A stretch of DNA of 64,000 nucleotides from Maritalea mobilis (GTDB lineage Bacteria; Pseudomonadota; Alphaproteobacteria; Rhodobacterales; Rhodobacteraceae): the NCBI RefSeq assembly GCF_019800885.1, contig NZ_JAHVKE010000002.1, forward strand, positions 682,001 to 746,000, read 5' to 3'. Within the stretch, counting starts at the first letter, position 1; every line of letters starts with the position of its first letter. The position numbers were made by a program, and so were the translations under genes. Shown here piece after piece: positions 7,735 to 15,301 of this stretch. Below the pieces are notes generated by a model. The model made no database searches. It had not been told where the DNA came from and saw nothing but the letters and a program-made list of their open reading frames with translations.

Positions 7735-9150
7735 TTATGTCGTCGCGGTTTCCGCACCCATGCGGTCAGGACGTGTCGGGCCAGGCAATTCGTCCAAAAG
7801 ATGCGCCACGGATTGGGCGTAGAACGCGACGATGGGCTGGCCGGGGTCGGTCACCTCGATCCGGTCGCCCTCCACCTCGACCATGCGGCGCTCCATCAAC
7901 CCGCGCAGGCCCACCTCGACCGTATAGTCCGTGTCATCGCGCGGCACGTGAACGGTCACCCCCGTGCGGTGCGCCTCGGCGATCTGCGCCTCGATCCGAG
8001 CCGTCAGCGCGGCGCGGCTGGTCACGCCGTCGGCCAGCGCATGGGCGACCAGCGGCACCGGCGTCACCGGCATCACCTTGGCGATTCGCCGCATCAGTTC
8101 GTCACCAAGTGCGGCGGCATCGTCGCGATGGGACGTGGACAGGAACTCGGTCAGGCTCAGCGGGTCGCCGAAACTGACGGCGGCGTATCCGTAGCGATGG
8201 AACCGCCCCGTCAGGCGCAGCCAGATCTGCCGCCGCAAGTAGCGATAGATCGGGCGAACCGAGAAGCGGAACCGCCGCGTGCCGTTCAGATGCGCGTCGA
8301 TCAGGTTCCGGTCCTCCATCACCCGGTCATAGTTCAGCGCCACGGGCACGAAGACCACGTCGCGCGACTGACCCGGGTCGAACCCCTCCAGGATGTAGGA
8401 GATCAGCCCCAGCTTCGGTTTGCCCAGGCCCCCCGTTCGGCTAAGCCCGCCTTCGGGAAAGACGGCCTGCGTCACGCCCGCCTCGGTCGCCATCTGGACG
8501 TAGCGTGCCAGCACCTTGCGATAGAGCGCATTGTTATAACGGCGGCGAATGAAATAGCCGCCCATCGCCCGCACCAATTGCCTCAGCGGCCAGACCCGCG
8601 CCCATTCCCCCACCGCGTAAGCCAGGGCCGAGCGTTCGGCCACCAGCCACGTGACCAGCACGTAATCCATGTTCGACCGGTGGTTCATGACGAAGACCAC
8701 GGTCGAGCTGTGGGGGATCGCCTCGAGCGCCGGGTCGTTCGCATGGGCCAGCCGCACCCGGTAGAGCGACTGGCTCAGGAACCGCGCGACGCGGATGGCG
8801 AAGCTGAAATAGGTGAAGGCCGAAAATCCCGGCACGATTTCCCGCGCGTAGCGTTCGGCCTTCTGAAAGGCCACGTCCTCGCGGATCCCGTTCTCATGAG
8901 CATGGTCGGAAATGGCCTGCGCGACCTCGGGGTCGTAGATCAGGCGGCGCACCGTATCCATGCGCCGCGCCAGCTTGAAGGGCTGAATCGGGCGTGCCAG
9001 CCGCGAGTTCAGCTGCTCGACCGCCGATTCCAGCCGGCGACGCAGGAACCAGCGCACCGACGGAAACAGGAAATGCGAGGCAAAGGTGACCGCGGCAAAC
9101 AGCAGGATCAGGATGAACAGCCAAAGCGGCAGGGTGACCGGCGTCGTCAT
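7735..9150 (-). CDS. PlsB-like glycerol-3-phosphate/lysophospholipid acyltransferase
   Basis: Membrane-bound acyltransferase of the PlsB/PlsC superfamily, transferring an acyl chain to glycerol 3-phosphate or a lysophospholipid in membrane lipid synthesis. An N-terminal hydrophobic anchor spans about residues 8-28. The HX4D catalytic motif appears as NHRSNMDYVL (about residue 155), the substrate-binding motif as VFPEGGLSRTG (about 240), and a later PVALNYDR matches the family's block IV. At 471 residues it is far shorter than E. coli PlsB (807) but typical of the alphaproteobacterial version. It stands between ecm (divergent) and ccrA. Class is clear; acyl acceptor is inferred. Confidence 0.85.
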   Translation of the reverse strand: MTTPVTLPLWLFILILLFAAVTFASHFLFPSVRWFLRRRLESAVEQLNSRLARPIQPFKLARRMDTVRRLIYDPEVAQAISDHAHENGIREDVAFQKAERYAREIVPGFSAFTYFSFAIRVARFLSQSLYRVRLAHANDPALEAIPHSSTVVFVMNHRSNMDYVLVTWLVAERSALAYAVGEWARVWPLRQLVRAMGGYFIRRRYNNALYRKVLARYVQMATEAGVTQAVFPEGGLSRTGGLGKPKLGLISYILEGFDPGQSRDVVFVPVALNYDRVMEDRNLIDAHLNGTRRFRFSVRPIYRYLRRQIWLRLTGRFHRYGYAAVSFGDPLSLTEFLSTSHRDDAAALGDELMRRIAKVMPVTPVPLVAHALADGVTSRAALTARIEAQIAEAHRTGVTVHVPRDDTDYTVEVGLRGLMERRMVEVEGDRIEVTDPGQPIVAFYAQSVAHLLDELPGPTRPDRMGAETATT

Positions 9151-9293
9151 GTCGGGCAGGCTGTCAGCATTGGGCGTTCAAGACAATCACTTGTGTGAGT
9201 CCGGAATATGGGCGTCCTGCACGGTTTGTTAAGCTTTACGTGGTAGGAACTGTCTTCGCCGCGGGAAACCTGTGCTTGCCGCGATGCAGCGAA

Positions 9294-9323
9294 TTGACAG
9301 AGACAGATTATTTTCAATATATC
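9294..9323 (+). promoter_or_regulatory. Sigma-70-type promoter for ecm
   Basis: TTGACA (9294-9299), an 18-base spacer and TATATC (9318-9323) lie 49 bases before the GTG start of ecm, in an unusually AT-rich patch for this genome. It is the best promoter match noticed in the window. The 221-bp gap it sits in separates ecm from the divergent acyltransferase gene. Confidence 0.6.
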
Positions 9324-9371
9324 GCCTTGGACGCAATGAAATTGCTATTTGCTGATTCAGGAGGCCCGCCC

Positions 9372-11339
9372 GTGACCGCCCAAGAACGTGACAAGCCCTG
9401 GCTCATCCGTACCTATGCGGGCCATTCCACCGCCAAGGCGTCGAACGCGCTCTATCGCGGCAACCTCGCCAAGGGGCAGACGGGCCTGTCCGTGGCCTTC
9501 GACCTGCCCACCCAGACGGGCTATGACAGCGACCACGTTCTTGCGCGTGGCGAAGTGGGCAAGGTCGGCGTGCCGGTCTGCCACCTGGGCGACATGCGCA
9601 CCCTGTTCGACCAGATCCCACTGGAACAGATGAACACCTCGATGACGATCAACGCCACGGCGCCGTGGTTGTTGTCGCTTTATATCGCGGTGGCCGAGGA
9701 GCAGGGCGCCGACATTTCCAAGCTTCAGGGCACGGTGCAGAACGACCTGATCAAGGAATATCTCAGCCGCGGCACCTATATCTGCCCGCCGAAACCCTCG
9801 CTGCGGATGATCGCGGACGTGGCGGAGTACTGCTACACCAACGTGCCCAAGTGGAACCCGATGAACGTGTGTTCCTACCACCTGCAAGAGGCCGGCGCGA
9901 CGCCCGAGCAGGAACTGGCCTATGCGCTGGGCACCGCGATTGCCGTGCTGGATGAATTGCGCCCCCGCGTCCCGGCCGAAGATTTCCCGCGCCTTGTCGG
10001 GCGCATCTCCTTCTTCGTGAACGCGGGCATCCGCTTCGTCACCGAGATGTGCAAGATGCGCGCCTTCGTCGATCTGTGGGACGAAATCTGCGCCGAGCGG
10101 TACGGCGTCGAGGATGCGAAATACCGCCGCTTCCGCTATGGTGTTCAGGTGAACTCCCTCGGCCTGACCGAGCAGCAGCCGGAAAACAACGTCTACCGCA
10201 TCCTGATCGAGATGCTGGCCGTGACGCTCTCGAAGAAGGCCCGCGCCCGCGCCGTGCAACTGCCTGCATGGAACGAGGCGCTGGGCCTGCCGCGCCCCTG
10301 GGATCAGCAGTGGTCCATGCGGATGCAGCAGATCATGGCCTTTGAGACCGACCTTCTGGAATATGGCGACCTGTTCGACGGCAACCCGGTCGTCGATGCC
10401 AAGGTCGAGGAGTTGAAGGAAGGCGCGCGCGCCGAACTGGCCAACCTCGAGTCCATGGGCGGCGCCATCGCCGCCATCGACTACATGAAGTCGCGCCTGG
10501 TCGAATCGAACGCCGACCGTGTCGGCGGGATCGAGCGTGGCGACACCACCGTCGTCGGCGTGAACAAGTTCACCCAGACCGAACCCTCGCCGCTCATGGG
10601 CGAGGATGGCGGCATCATGGTCGTCGACCCGGGCGTGGAGGCCGACCAGATCGAACGCCTGAATGCCTGGCGCGCAGAGCGGGACGAAGACGCCGTGCAG
10701 GCCGCCCTTGCCGATCTGCGCAGCGCGGCCGCCGAGGGGCGCAATGTCATGCCCGCCTCGATCGCCGCGGCCAAGGCCGGGGCGACGACCGGCGAATGGT
10801 CGGGTGTCATGCGTGCAGTCCACGGCCAGTATCGCGGCCCCACGGGCGTGTCGAAATCGGTGTCGAACAAGACCGAGGGTCTGGATGACATCCGCGCCGC
10901 CGTCGATGCCGTCAGCGACAGCCTCGGCCGCCGGTTGAAGTTCCTTGTCGGCAAGCCGGGCCTTGACGGTCATTCCAACGGCGCCGAACAGATCGCGTTC
11001 CGCGCCCGCGATTGCGGCATGGATATCTCTTACGAGGGTATCCGCCTGACACCTGCCGAAATCGTCGAGGCCGCGAAAACAGAAGAGGCCCATGTGATCG
11101 GCCTTTCGATCCTGTCCGGCAGCCACATTCCGCTGATCCGCGAAGTCATGGATCGCCTGCGCGCAGAAGGGCTCGATCATATCCCCGTTCTGGTCGGCGG
11201 CATCATTCCCGACGACGATGCGCAAACGCTTTTGAGCTATGGCGTGACCCGGGTTTATACGCCGAAAGACTTCGAGTTGAACCGAATCATGATGGATATC
11301 GTGACCGTGGCCGACCCGAAATCCATCGCAGCCGAATAA
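9372..11339 (+). CDS. ecm: Ethylmalonyl-CoA mutase (coenzyme B12-dependent)
   Basis: Converts (2R)-ethylmalonyl-CoA to (2S)-methylsuccinyl-CoA in the ethylmalonyl-CoA pathway. It is a 655-residue single-chain acyl-CoA mutase: a catalytic TIM-barrel domain (SVAFDLPTQTGYDSDH, NTSMTINATAPWLLSLY) and a C-terminal cobalamin domain with the DxHxxG motif in GLDGHSNGAEQI (about residue 530), then GLSILSGSH and a GG loop. The frame is open from 9195, but the first 59 residues are not family-like. The GTG at 9372 follows an AGGAGG site by 7 bases and starts TAQERDKPWL as in homologues. Methylmalonyl-CoA mutase is the alternative; the subfamily assignment rests on recognised sequence style and the ccrA neighbourhood. 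Confidence 0.9.
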   Translation: MTAQERDKPWLIRTYAGHSTAKASNALYRGNLAKGQTGLSVAFDLPTQTGYDSDHVLARGEVGKVGVPVCHLGDMRTLFDQIPLEQMNTSMTINATAPWLLSLYIAVAEEQGADISKLQGTVQNDLIKEYLSRGTYICPPKPSLRMIADVAEYCYTNVPKWNPMNVCSYHLQEAGATPEQELAYALGTAIAVLDELRPRVPAEDFPRLVGRISFFVNAGIRFVTEMCKMRAFVDLWDEICAERYGVEDAKYRRFRYGVQVNSLGLTEQQPENNVYRILIEMLAVTLSKKARARAVQLPAWNEALGLPRPWDQQWSMRMQQIMAFETDLLEYGDLFDGNPVVDAKVEELKEGARAELANLESMGGAIAAIDYMKSRLVESNADRVGGIERGDTTVVGVNKFTQTEPSPLMGEDGGIMVVDPGVEADQIERLNAWRAERDEDAVQAALADLRSAAAEGRNVMPASIAAAKAGATTGEWSGVMRAVHGQYRGPTGVSKSVSNKTEGLDDIRAAVDAVSDSLGRRLKFLVGKPGLDGHSNGAEQIAFRARDCGMDISYEGIRLTPAEIVEAAKTEEAHVIGLSILSGSHIPLIREVMDRLRAEGLDHIPVLVGGIIPDDDAQTLLSYGVTRVYTPKDFELNRIMMDIVTVADPKSIAAE

Positions 11340-11384
11340 GCCGGCCATTATCGGCCTGCTCCTTGCGTTAACCTTTAGTCTTGC

Positions 11385-11408
11385 CCTTGCGCCTGAAAAG
11401 GCGCAAGG
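11385..11408 (+). other. GAAA-capped hairpin between ecm and hns
   Basis: Perfect 10-bp stem CCTTGCGCCT (11385-11394) / AGGCGCAAGG (11399-11408) with a GAAA tetraloop. No T-run follows (GCTGTGG), so it may be the 3' end of the ecm transcript after processing or a structured part of the hns leader. GATAAT at 11414-11419 just downstream could be a -10 element for hns. Confidence 0.4.
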
Positions 11409-11447
11409 CTGTGGATAATTAAAGGAACTGCGCAAAGGACCAATAAA

Positions 11448-11762
11448 ATGGCCAAGGCCCTCGAAAAGATGTCGCTTGAAGAGTTGAAGGCCCACCGCAA
11501 AGAGGTGGATGCCGCGATTGTCAATTTCGAGAAACGCAAGAAACAGGAAGCGCTGATCGCCGCGCAGAAAGCGGCACAGGAACATGGCTTCTCGCTTGAT
11601 GAAATCCTCGGCGCAAAAGGGACAAAGACCAAGGTCAAAGGCGCGCCGAAATACGCCAATCCCGTGGATGCCAGCCAGACTTGGACCGGTCGGGGCCGTC
11701 AGCCGCAGTGGATCAAGGACGCTTTGGCCGCGGGCAAGTCGCTGGATGATCTGGCGATCTGA
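11448..11762 (+). CDS. H-NS family nucleoid-associated protein (HvrA type)
   Basis: DNA-binding nucleoid protein that silences or modulates AT-rich promoters. It has 104 residues: an N-terminal coiled-coil oligomerisation region (about 5-45, SLEELKAHRKEVDAAIVNFE) and the C-terminal H-NS core TWTGRGRQPQWI at residues 78-89, the AT-hook-like loop that enters the minor groove. This is the short form typical of Rhodobacteraceae (HvrA in Rhodobacter). A GGA-type ribosome site lies upstream in AAAGGACCAATAAA. Only three bases separate its stop from the deoD start, so the two are translated from one message. Confidence 0.9.
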   Translation: MAKALEKMSLEELKAHRKEVDAAIVNFEKRKKQEALIAAQKAAQEHGFSLDEILGAKGTKTKVKGAPKYANPVDASQTWTGRGRQPQWIKDALAAGKSLDDLAI

Positions 11763-11765
11763 TCC

Positions 11766-12476
11766 ATGACCATCCATATCGGCGCAAAGCCGGGCGAGAT
11801 CGCGGAAACCGTTCTCATGCCCGGCGATCCGCTGCGCGCGAAATGGGCAGCGGAAACCTTTCTTGACGATCCGGTCTGCGTGAATGAAGTGCGCGGGATG
11901 CTGGGCTATACCGGCACCTGGCGAGGTAATCGCGTCACGATCCATGGATCGGGCATGGGAATGCCCAGCCTGTCGATCTACGCCAATGAACTTATCCGCG
12001 ATTATGGTGCGAAAACGTTGATCCGGATCGGATCGGCCGGCGCCATGCAGGAAAAGATCAAGCTGCGCGATGTCGTGATTGCAATGACATCGTCAACTAT
12101 TTCAACTCCGTCGAAAGGGTTCTTCCGCGAATTGAATTTCGCCCCCTGCGCGGATTACGACCTGCTTGAATCGGCGAATGCAGCGGCGAAGTCCAAGGGG
12201 ATCACCACGCATGTCGGGGGGATCTATTCCGCGGATGTCTTTTACGACGAGCGCCCCGATCTGAATGAACAGATGACGCGGCATGGCATTCTTGCCGTCG
12301 AGATGGAGGCGGCCGAGCTTTACACCGTCGCTGCCCGCTATGGTTGCCGCGCGCTCGCCGTGCTGACCATCTCGGACCATCTGCTGACGCATGAGGCGCT
12401 GCCCTCCGAGGATCGGCAGTCGTCTTTCTCGGACATGGTCGAGATCGCGCTTGAGGCAGCGTTCCCGTCGGCCTGA
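11766..12476 (+). CDS. deoD: Purine nucleoside phosphorylase, DeoD type
   Basis: Reversible phosphorolysis of purine (deoxy)ribonucleosides to free base and (deoxy)ribose 1-phosphate. Length (236 aa) matches hexameric bacterial PNP. Visible markers are the phosphate-binding [10 protein letters not shown] near residues 18-27, [17 protein letters not shown], the substrate-binding [10 protein letters not shown], and the general-acid Asp in TISDHL. It follows hns by three bases and ends at a strong hairpin terminator. With deoC elsewhere in the window it supplies the deoxynucleoside route. Confidence 0.95.
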   Translation: MTIHIGAKPGEIAETVLMPGDPLRAKWAAETFLDDPVCVNEVRGMLGYTGTWRGNRVTIHGSGMGMPSLSIYANELIRDYGAKTLIRIGSAGAMQEKIKLRDVVIAMTSSTISTPSKGFFRELNFAPCADYDLLESANAAAKSKGITTHVGGIYSADVFYDERPDLNEQMTRHGILAVEMEAAELYTVAARYGCRALAVLTISDHLLTHEALPSEDRQSSFSDMVEIALEAAFPSA

Positions 12477-12494
12477 GCCAGAACGGACAAAGAA

Positions 12495-12522
12495 ACGGGG
12501 CGCATCTTGCGATGCGCCCCGT
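12495..12522. terminator. Bidirectional terminator between deoD and ornithine decarboxylase
   Basis: Stem ACGGGGCGCATC (12495-12506), loop TTGC, GATGCGCCCCGT (12511-12522), followed on the plus strand by CCTTGTTC and preceded by AAAGAA, giving a weak T-tract in either direction. It separates the convergent 3' ends of deoD and the decarboxylase gene. Confidence 0.8.
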
Positions 12523-12528
12523 CCTTGT

Positions 12529-13695
12529 TCAGATCACCACCACGTCCAACGGCGGGAAGCCGTTAAACCCGATCGAGGCATAGCTCGACGTGTAGGCCCC
12601 GCAGGCGCGGATCAGGATACGGTCGCCGGCCTTCAGACCCATCGGCAGGGCAACGGGGCGTTTCTCATAAAGCACATCGGCGCTGTCGCAGGACGGTCCG
12701 GCCAGGATGCAGGGGCCCATCGCCTCGTGATCGCGGTCGGTGACGAACTGGTAGCGGATCGCCTCGTCCATGGTTTCGGCCAGGCCCGAGAACTTGCCGA
12801 TATCCAGCATCACCCAACGGTGCAGGTCGTCATGCGACTTGCGCGAGACCAGCAGGACCTCGGCGGCGATCAGGCCGGCCTCGGCCACGAGGCCACGGCC
12901 CGGCTCCGCCATGATGCGCGGCACGTCGCCGAAGCGCTCGGCCACCAACTCGGCCACGCGGGCGGCATAGGCGGTCGGATGCGGGATGTCATCGCCGTAG
13001 AAAGCCGGGAAGCCGCCGCCGATATTCAGCAGGTCGAGGGCGAACCCGGCATCCTGGGCGTCGTGCCAGGTCGCGGCGATCTGGTCGAGGATCGGCGCCC
13101 ACATCATCGGGTCGCGCGTCTGGCTGCCGACATGGAAGGACAGGCCGACCGGGCACAGCCCGAGCGCACGGGCCTCGGCCATCAGCTCCAGCGCGACGTT
13201 ATGCGAGGTGCCGAACTTGCGGGTCAGCGGCCAGTCTGCGCCGGAGGCTTCGACCAGCAGGCGGATATAGACCTGCGCGCCCGGGGCGTGGGCGGCGATC
13301 TTCTCCAACTCTTCGCTGGCGTCCGCGGCAAAGATCTCGACCCCCACGGCATGGGCAAAGGCGATATCGGCGGGTTTCTTGACCGTGTTGCCGAACGAGA
13401 TGTGCTCGGCATGGGCGCCGGCGGCAAGGCACAGCTCGATCTCGCGGCGCGAGGCGGCGTCGAAATGCGAGCCGATGGCGGCCAGACGTTCGAGGATCTC
13501 GGGCGCGGGGTTGGCTTTGACGGCATAGTGGATCGCGGCGCGGCCAAGACCGGCGGACAGCGCGTGGTACTGCGCTTCGACGCGGTCGATATCGAGGATC
13601 AGCGTCGGGCGTTCGAACGTGTGCAAGCGCGCGAAGGCTTCGAGGCGAGAAGATACGGGTGCAGCGGCCGAAAGGCCGGTAAACGTAGCAGTCAT
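12529..13695 (-). CDS. Ornithine (or lysine/ornithine) decarboxylase, PLP fold type III
   Basis: Makes putrescine from ornithine, the entry to polyamine synthesis. It is of the eukaryotic/alanine-racemase fold: PLP lysine in HYAVKANPAP (about residue 60), glycine loop LNIGGGFPAF, phosphate-binding EPGRGLVAEAG, and the intersubunit catalytic Cys in GPSCDSADVL. The frame opens at ATG 13701, but GGAG would be directly fused to that ATG. The ATG at 13695 has GGAG at a normal 6-base distance, giving 388 residues (MTATFTGL). The leader resembles the alphaproteobacterial speF motif. Some family members also accept lysine. Confidence 0.93.
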   Translation of the reverse strand: MTATFTGLSAAAPVSSRLEAFARLHTFERPTLILDIDRVEAQYHALSAGLGRAAIHYAVKANPAPEILERLAAIGSHFDAASRREIELCLAAGAHAEHISFGNTVKKPADIAFAHAVGVEIFAADASEELEKIAAHAPGAQVYIRLLVEASGADWPLTRKFGTSHNVALELMAEARALGLCPVGLSFHVGSQTRDPMMWAPILDQIAATWHDAQDAGFALDLLNIGGGFPAFYGDDIPHPTAYAARVAELVAERFGDVPRIMAEPGRGLVAEAGLIAAEVLLVSRKSHDDLHRWVMLDIGKFSGLAETMDEAIRYQFVTDRDHEAMGPCILAGPSCDSADVLYEKRPVALPMGLKAGDRILIRACGAYTSSYASIGFNGFPPLDVVVI

Positions 13696-13785
13696 GGTCA
13701 TCTCCGATAAGACCGGTGGCCCGAATGGGCCGGCTCAGTTCCAAAAGGAGACGTTACCGTCGCTACGTAACTGCGGTGGTTGGGC
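13696..13785 (-). ncRNA. speF-like leader RNA upstream of the ornithine decarboxylase gene
   Basis: Structured 5' leader read on the minus strand. From 5' to 3' it holds a small hairpin GTTAC/GTAAC (13771-13767 with 13757-13753), then TCTCC (13751-13747), TTTTGGAACTGAGCC, a hairpin GGCCC-ATTC-GGGCC (13731-13718), CTTATC, and GGAGA (13705-13701), which is the ribosome-binding site. TCTCC can pair with GGAGA, so the ribosome site can be sequestered under the inner hairpin. Position and phrases fit the alphaproteobacterial speF motif as I remember it; a covariance-model search would settle it. Confidence 0.6.
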
Positions 13786-13906
13786 CCGTGGGGCTTGCCA
13801 CCCGTGACAGAGGCGCGTGCGTTGGCGTCCGTAAACGCGCACATGGGACCAAACGTGAGTCGACGCAAGAGATTTCATGCGCTTCGATGACGATTTTTTA
13901 GGGGCG

Positions 13907-13972
13907 CGTTTTCCTGCAGGAAAACGGCAAGGAATTCTTCAGAATTCCTGCACGAAAAACTCGAGTTTTTCG
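13907..13972. repeat. Triple palindrome element after the DUF1989 gene
   Basis: Three 20-bp inverted repeats within 66 bases: CGTTTTCCTGCAGGAAAACG (13907-13926), AGGAATTCTTCAGAATTCCT (13930-13949) and CGAAAAACTCGAGTTTTTCG (13953-13972). The last ends 6 bases from the DUF1989 stop codon. As RNA each gives an 8-bp hairpin with a 4-base loop or slightly longer, A-rich on one arm and U-rich on the other, so they could terminate transcription. Related palindromes follow mch (19485-19526) and selU (46122-46162). Confidence 0.75.
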
Positions 13973-13977
13973 GTGCC

Positions 13978-14829
13978 TCACCGACCGTGGCTTCGGTCGT
14001 AGCCGTTCACGGGCGGCGGGGTGTGGCCCGGTGTGGCGGCACAGTCGAATACCTCGACCAGCAAAGGATGGCATGGCGCGGTGTCGCTGGAATGCTCGGC
14101 CCCGCAATCGCCGCCCGGGCAGGCGGACAGCGCACCCAGCAGGTCGATCTCGGCCAGGAAATCGATGTGGTCGCCGGGGCGCACGGGGCTGGCCTTCATG
14201 AAATACTGCCCGGTGTCACGGGTAAATCCGGTGCACATGAAGACGTTCAGCACGTCATGGACATGCCCCTCGGCCTTGGCTAGCGGCAGGCCGGTTTCAT
14301 CAGTCAGCGCGCGGGTCAGGTTGGAATGGCAGCAGTGGTGATACTGCCCGCCAGACAGAAGGTTGTGCGTGTAGGGATCGCATCGCGTGCCGATCACGTC
14401 ATGGACCGAGCCGCCGAATTCGTCGATGCCGTACCACTCCAGCGTATCGGCGACGATGGTGGCCATGGGGCGCAGGGCCGGAAAGCTCGACCACAGCCGA
14501 TCGCCGGTCGTCACGTGGGTCCCGTGCAGCGCGCGGGTTTTCCCCGAATAGAACCGTTCCGACAGATCGGCAGCGTTCCACAGGTTCAGGTCGCCTACTT
14601 GCGGCCCCTCGACCGAGGTGATGCGAAACACCTGCCCGGCCGCAACGCGGAAACAACGCGCCTCGCGAGGGGGCACCAGAACCTCGGCCCGTTTCACCAG
14701 CCCTTCGCGGGCGGCGGCCATGACCGTTGGGTCGGGCGCGGGCAGCGTGTCGACCGGGTAGCAGATCACCGGCGCGATCGCGCGGCGGGCATCGGCATCA
14801 GCCGGGGGGCTGGGCGGGGTCTGGGGCAT
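13978..14829 (-). CDS. DUF1989 (urea carboxylase-associated family) protein
   Basis: A 283-residue protein with the DUF1989 domain found in urea carboxylase/urea amidolyase-associated proteins, some of which are thought to bind metal or small amines. Recognisable conserved blocks are VEGPQVGDLNLWNA, RTRALHGTHVTTGDRLWS (here SGKTRALHGTHVTTG), GTRCDPYTHNLL, HHCCHSNLTRAL and VLNVFMCTGFTRDTGQYF; His and Cys in the last blocks suggest a metal site. The frame is open from 14916; the ATG at 14829 (MPQTPPSP) has GGAG 9 bases upstream. It lies next to the ornithine decarboxylase gene, hinting at nitrogen or amine metabolism. No enzyme activity is claimed. Confidence 0.8.
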   Translation of the reverse strand: MPQTPPSPPADADARRAIAPVICYPVDTLPAPDPTVMAAAREGLVKRAEVLVPPREARCFRVAAGQVFRITSVEGPQVGDLNLWNAADLSERFYSGKTRALHGTHVTTGDRLWSSFPALRPMATIVADTLEWYGIDEFGGSVHDVIGTRCDPYTHNLLSGGQYHHCCHSNLTRALTDETGLPLAKAEGHVHDVLNVFMCTGFTRDTGQYFMKASPVRPGDHIDFLAEIDLLGALSACPGGDCGAEHSSDTAPCHPLLVEVFDCAATPGHTPPPVNGYDRSHGR

Positions 14830-14953
14830 CCTGTGCGGGCTCCTGCGTCTTGCCGAACGAGGGTTTGCGCGGCGCAGCCGTGGCAGGGCCGGAGCAATCC
14901 TCGTTTCTCGTCGCATACATGGTCAGGGCCAGCGCGAGGAAGGCAAGGGTCAA
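14798..14953 (-). CDS. Possible 51-aa single-pass membrane protein (TTG start)
   Basis: Short open frame that begins directly after the TGA of the 49-residue ORF, in the same reading frame, with TTG as the only available start. It encodes one hydrophobic segment at the N terminus (LTLAFLALALTMYA) followed by a polar Pro/Ala-rich tail. It has no separate ribosome site and would depend on coupling or readthrough. It overlaps the start of the DUF1989 gene by 32 bases in a different frame. Shown because the membrane segment plus hydrophilic tail is protein-like; it may not be translated. Confidence 0.3.
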   Translation of the reverse strand: MTLAFLALALTMYATRNEDCSGPATAAPRKPSFGKTQEPAQDAPDPAQPPG

Positions 14954-15103
14954 TCAGGCCGCGGCAGGCAGGGGCAGGTCGATATACTCGTTGTCTTCCA
15001 GCTCGGGCTGCTTTTCGGGGGTGTAATAGGCCCAAGCCTCGTCGAGGGCCGCAAGGGCTTCGGCGGCGGCGATTTGTGCGGGCGTGTCCTGGTGCTCGGT
15101 CAT
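14954..15103 (-). CDS. Small acidic protein, 49 aa
   Basis: Short gene starting MTEHQDTPAQIAAAEALAAL, with ribosome site GGAGAGG placed 4 bases before the ATG. Composition is helical and acidic (DEAWAYYTPEKQPELEDNEY, ending IDLPLPAAA), with no membrane segment. It lies between the sdhB terminator and the DUF1989 gene, transcribed in their direction. The good ribosome site and natural-looking composition support a real small protein of unknown function. The same frame reopens after its TGA. Confidence 0.6.
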   Translation of the reverse strand: MTEHQDTPAQIAAAEALAALDEAWAYYTPEKQPELEDNEYIDLPLPAAA

Positions 15104-15251
15104 GGTGCCTCTCCGGCGTGATCAATGACCCTCCCTCACCGCGCAAAGTATGCCTCGGTGGACCGTTGCACATCCGACAGTTCGGCAATACCGCCATGCG
15201 CGGAGCGGGAGCCTGACGCTAGGTAAGGCTCTGGTGCCCCGCTTAAAAAAA

Positions 15252-15274
15252 CGCCCCACCGGTTGGGCGGGGCG
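15252..15274 (-). terminator. Terminator of the sdh operon
   Basis: On the minus strand, CGCCCC (15274-15269), an 11-base loop GCCCAACCGGT and GGGGCG (15257-15252) are followed by a run of seven T residues. It lies 28 bases after the sdhB stop. Classic intrinsic terminator. Confidence 0.85.
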
Positions 15275-15301
15275 ATTCGGGATGTCATGCGGATGACGCG
15301 A

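Noticed and set aside
9357-11945. Open minus-strand frame of 862 codons opposite ecm and hns
   Set aside because: Crosses two good genes and an intergenic region; antisense shadow.
13907-13972. Palindrome clusters considered as CRISPR repeats or phage attachment sites
   Set aside because: Units are adjacent palindromes without spacers, located after gene stops, with no cas, integrase or tRNA context.
14954-14956. TGA between the two small ORFs read as a selenocysteine codon
   Set aside because: No convincing SECIS-like stem-loop directly after the TGA; left as a minor possibility in the finding.
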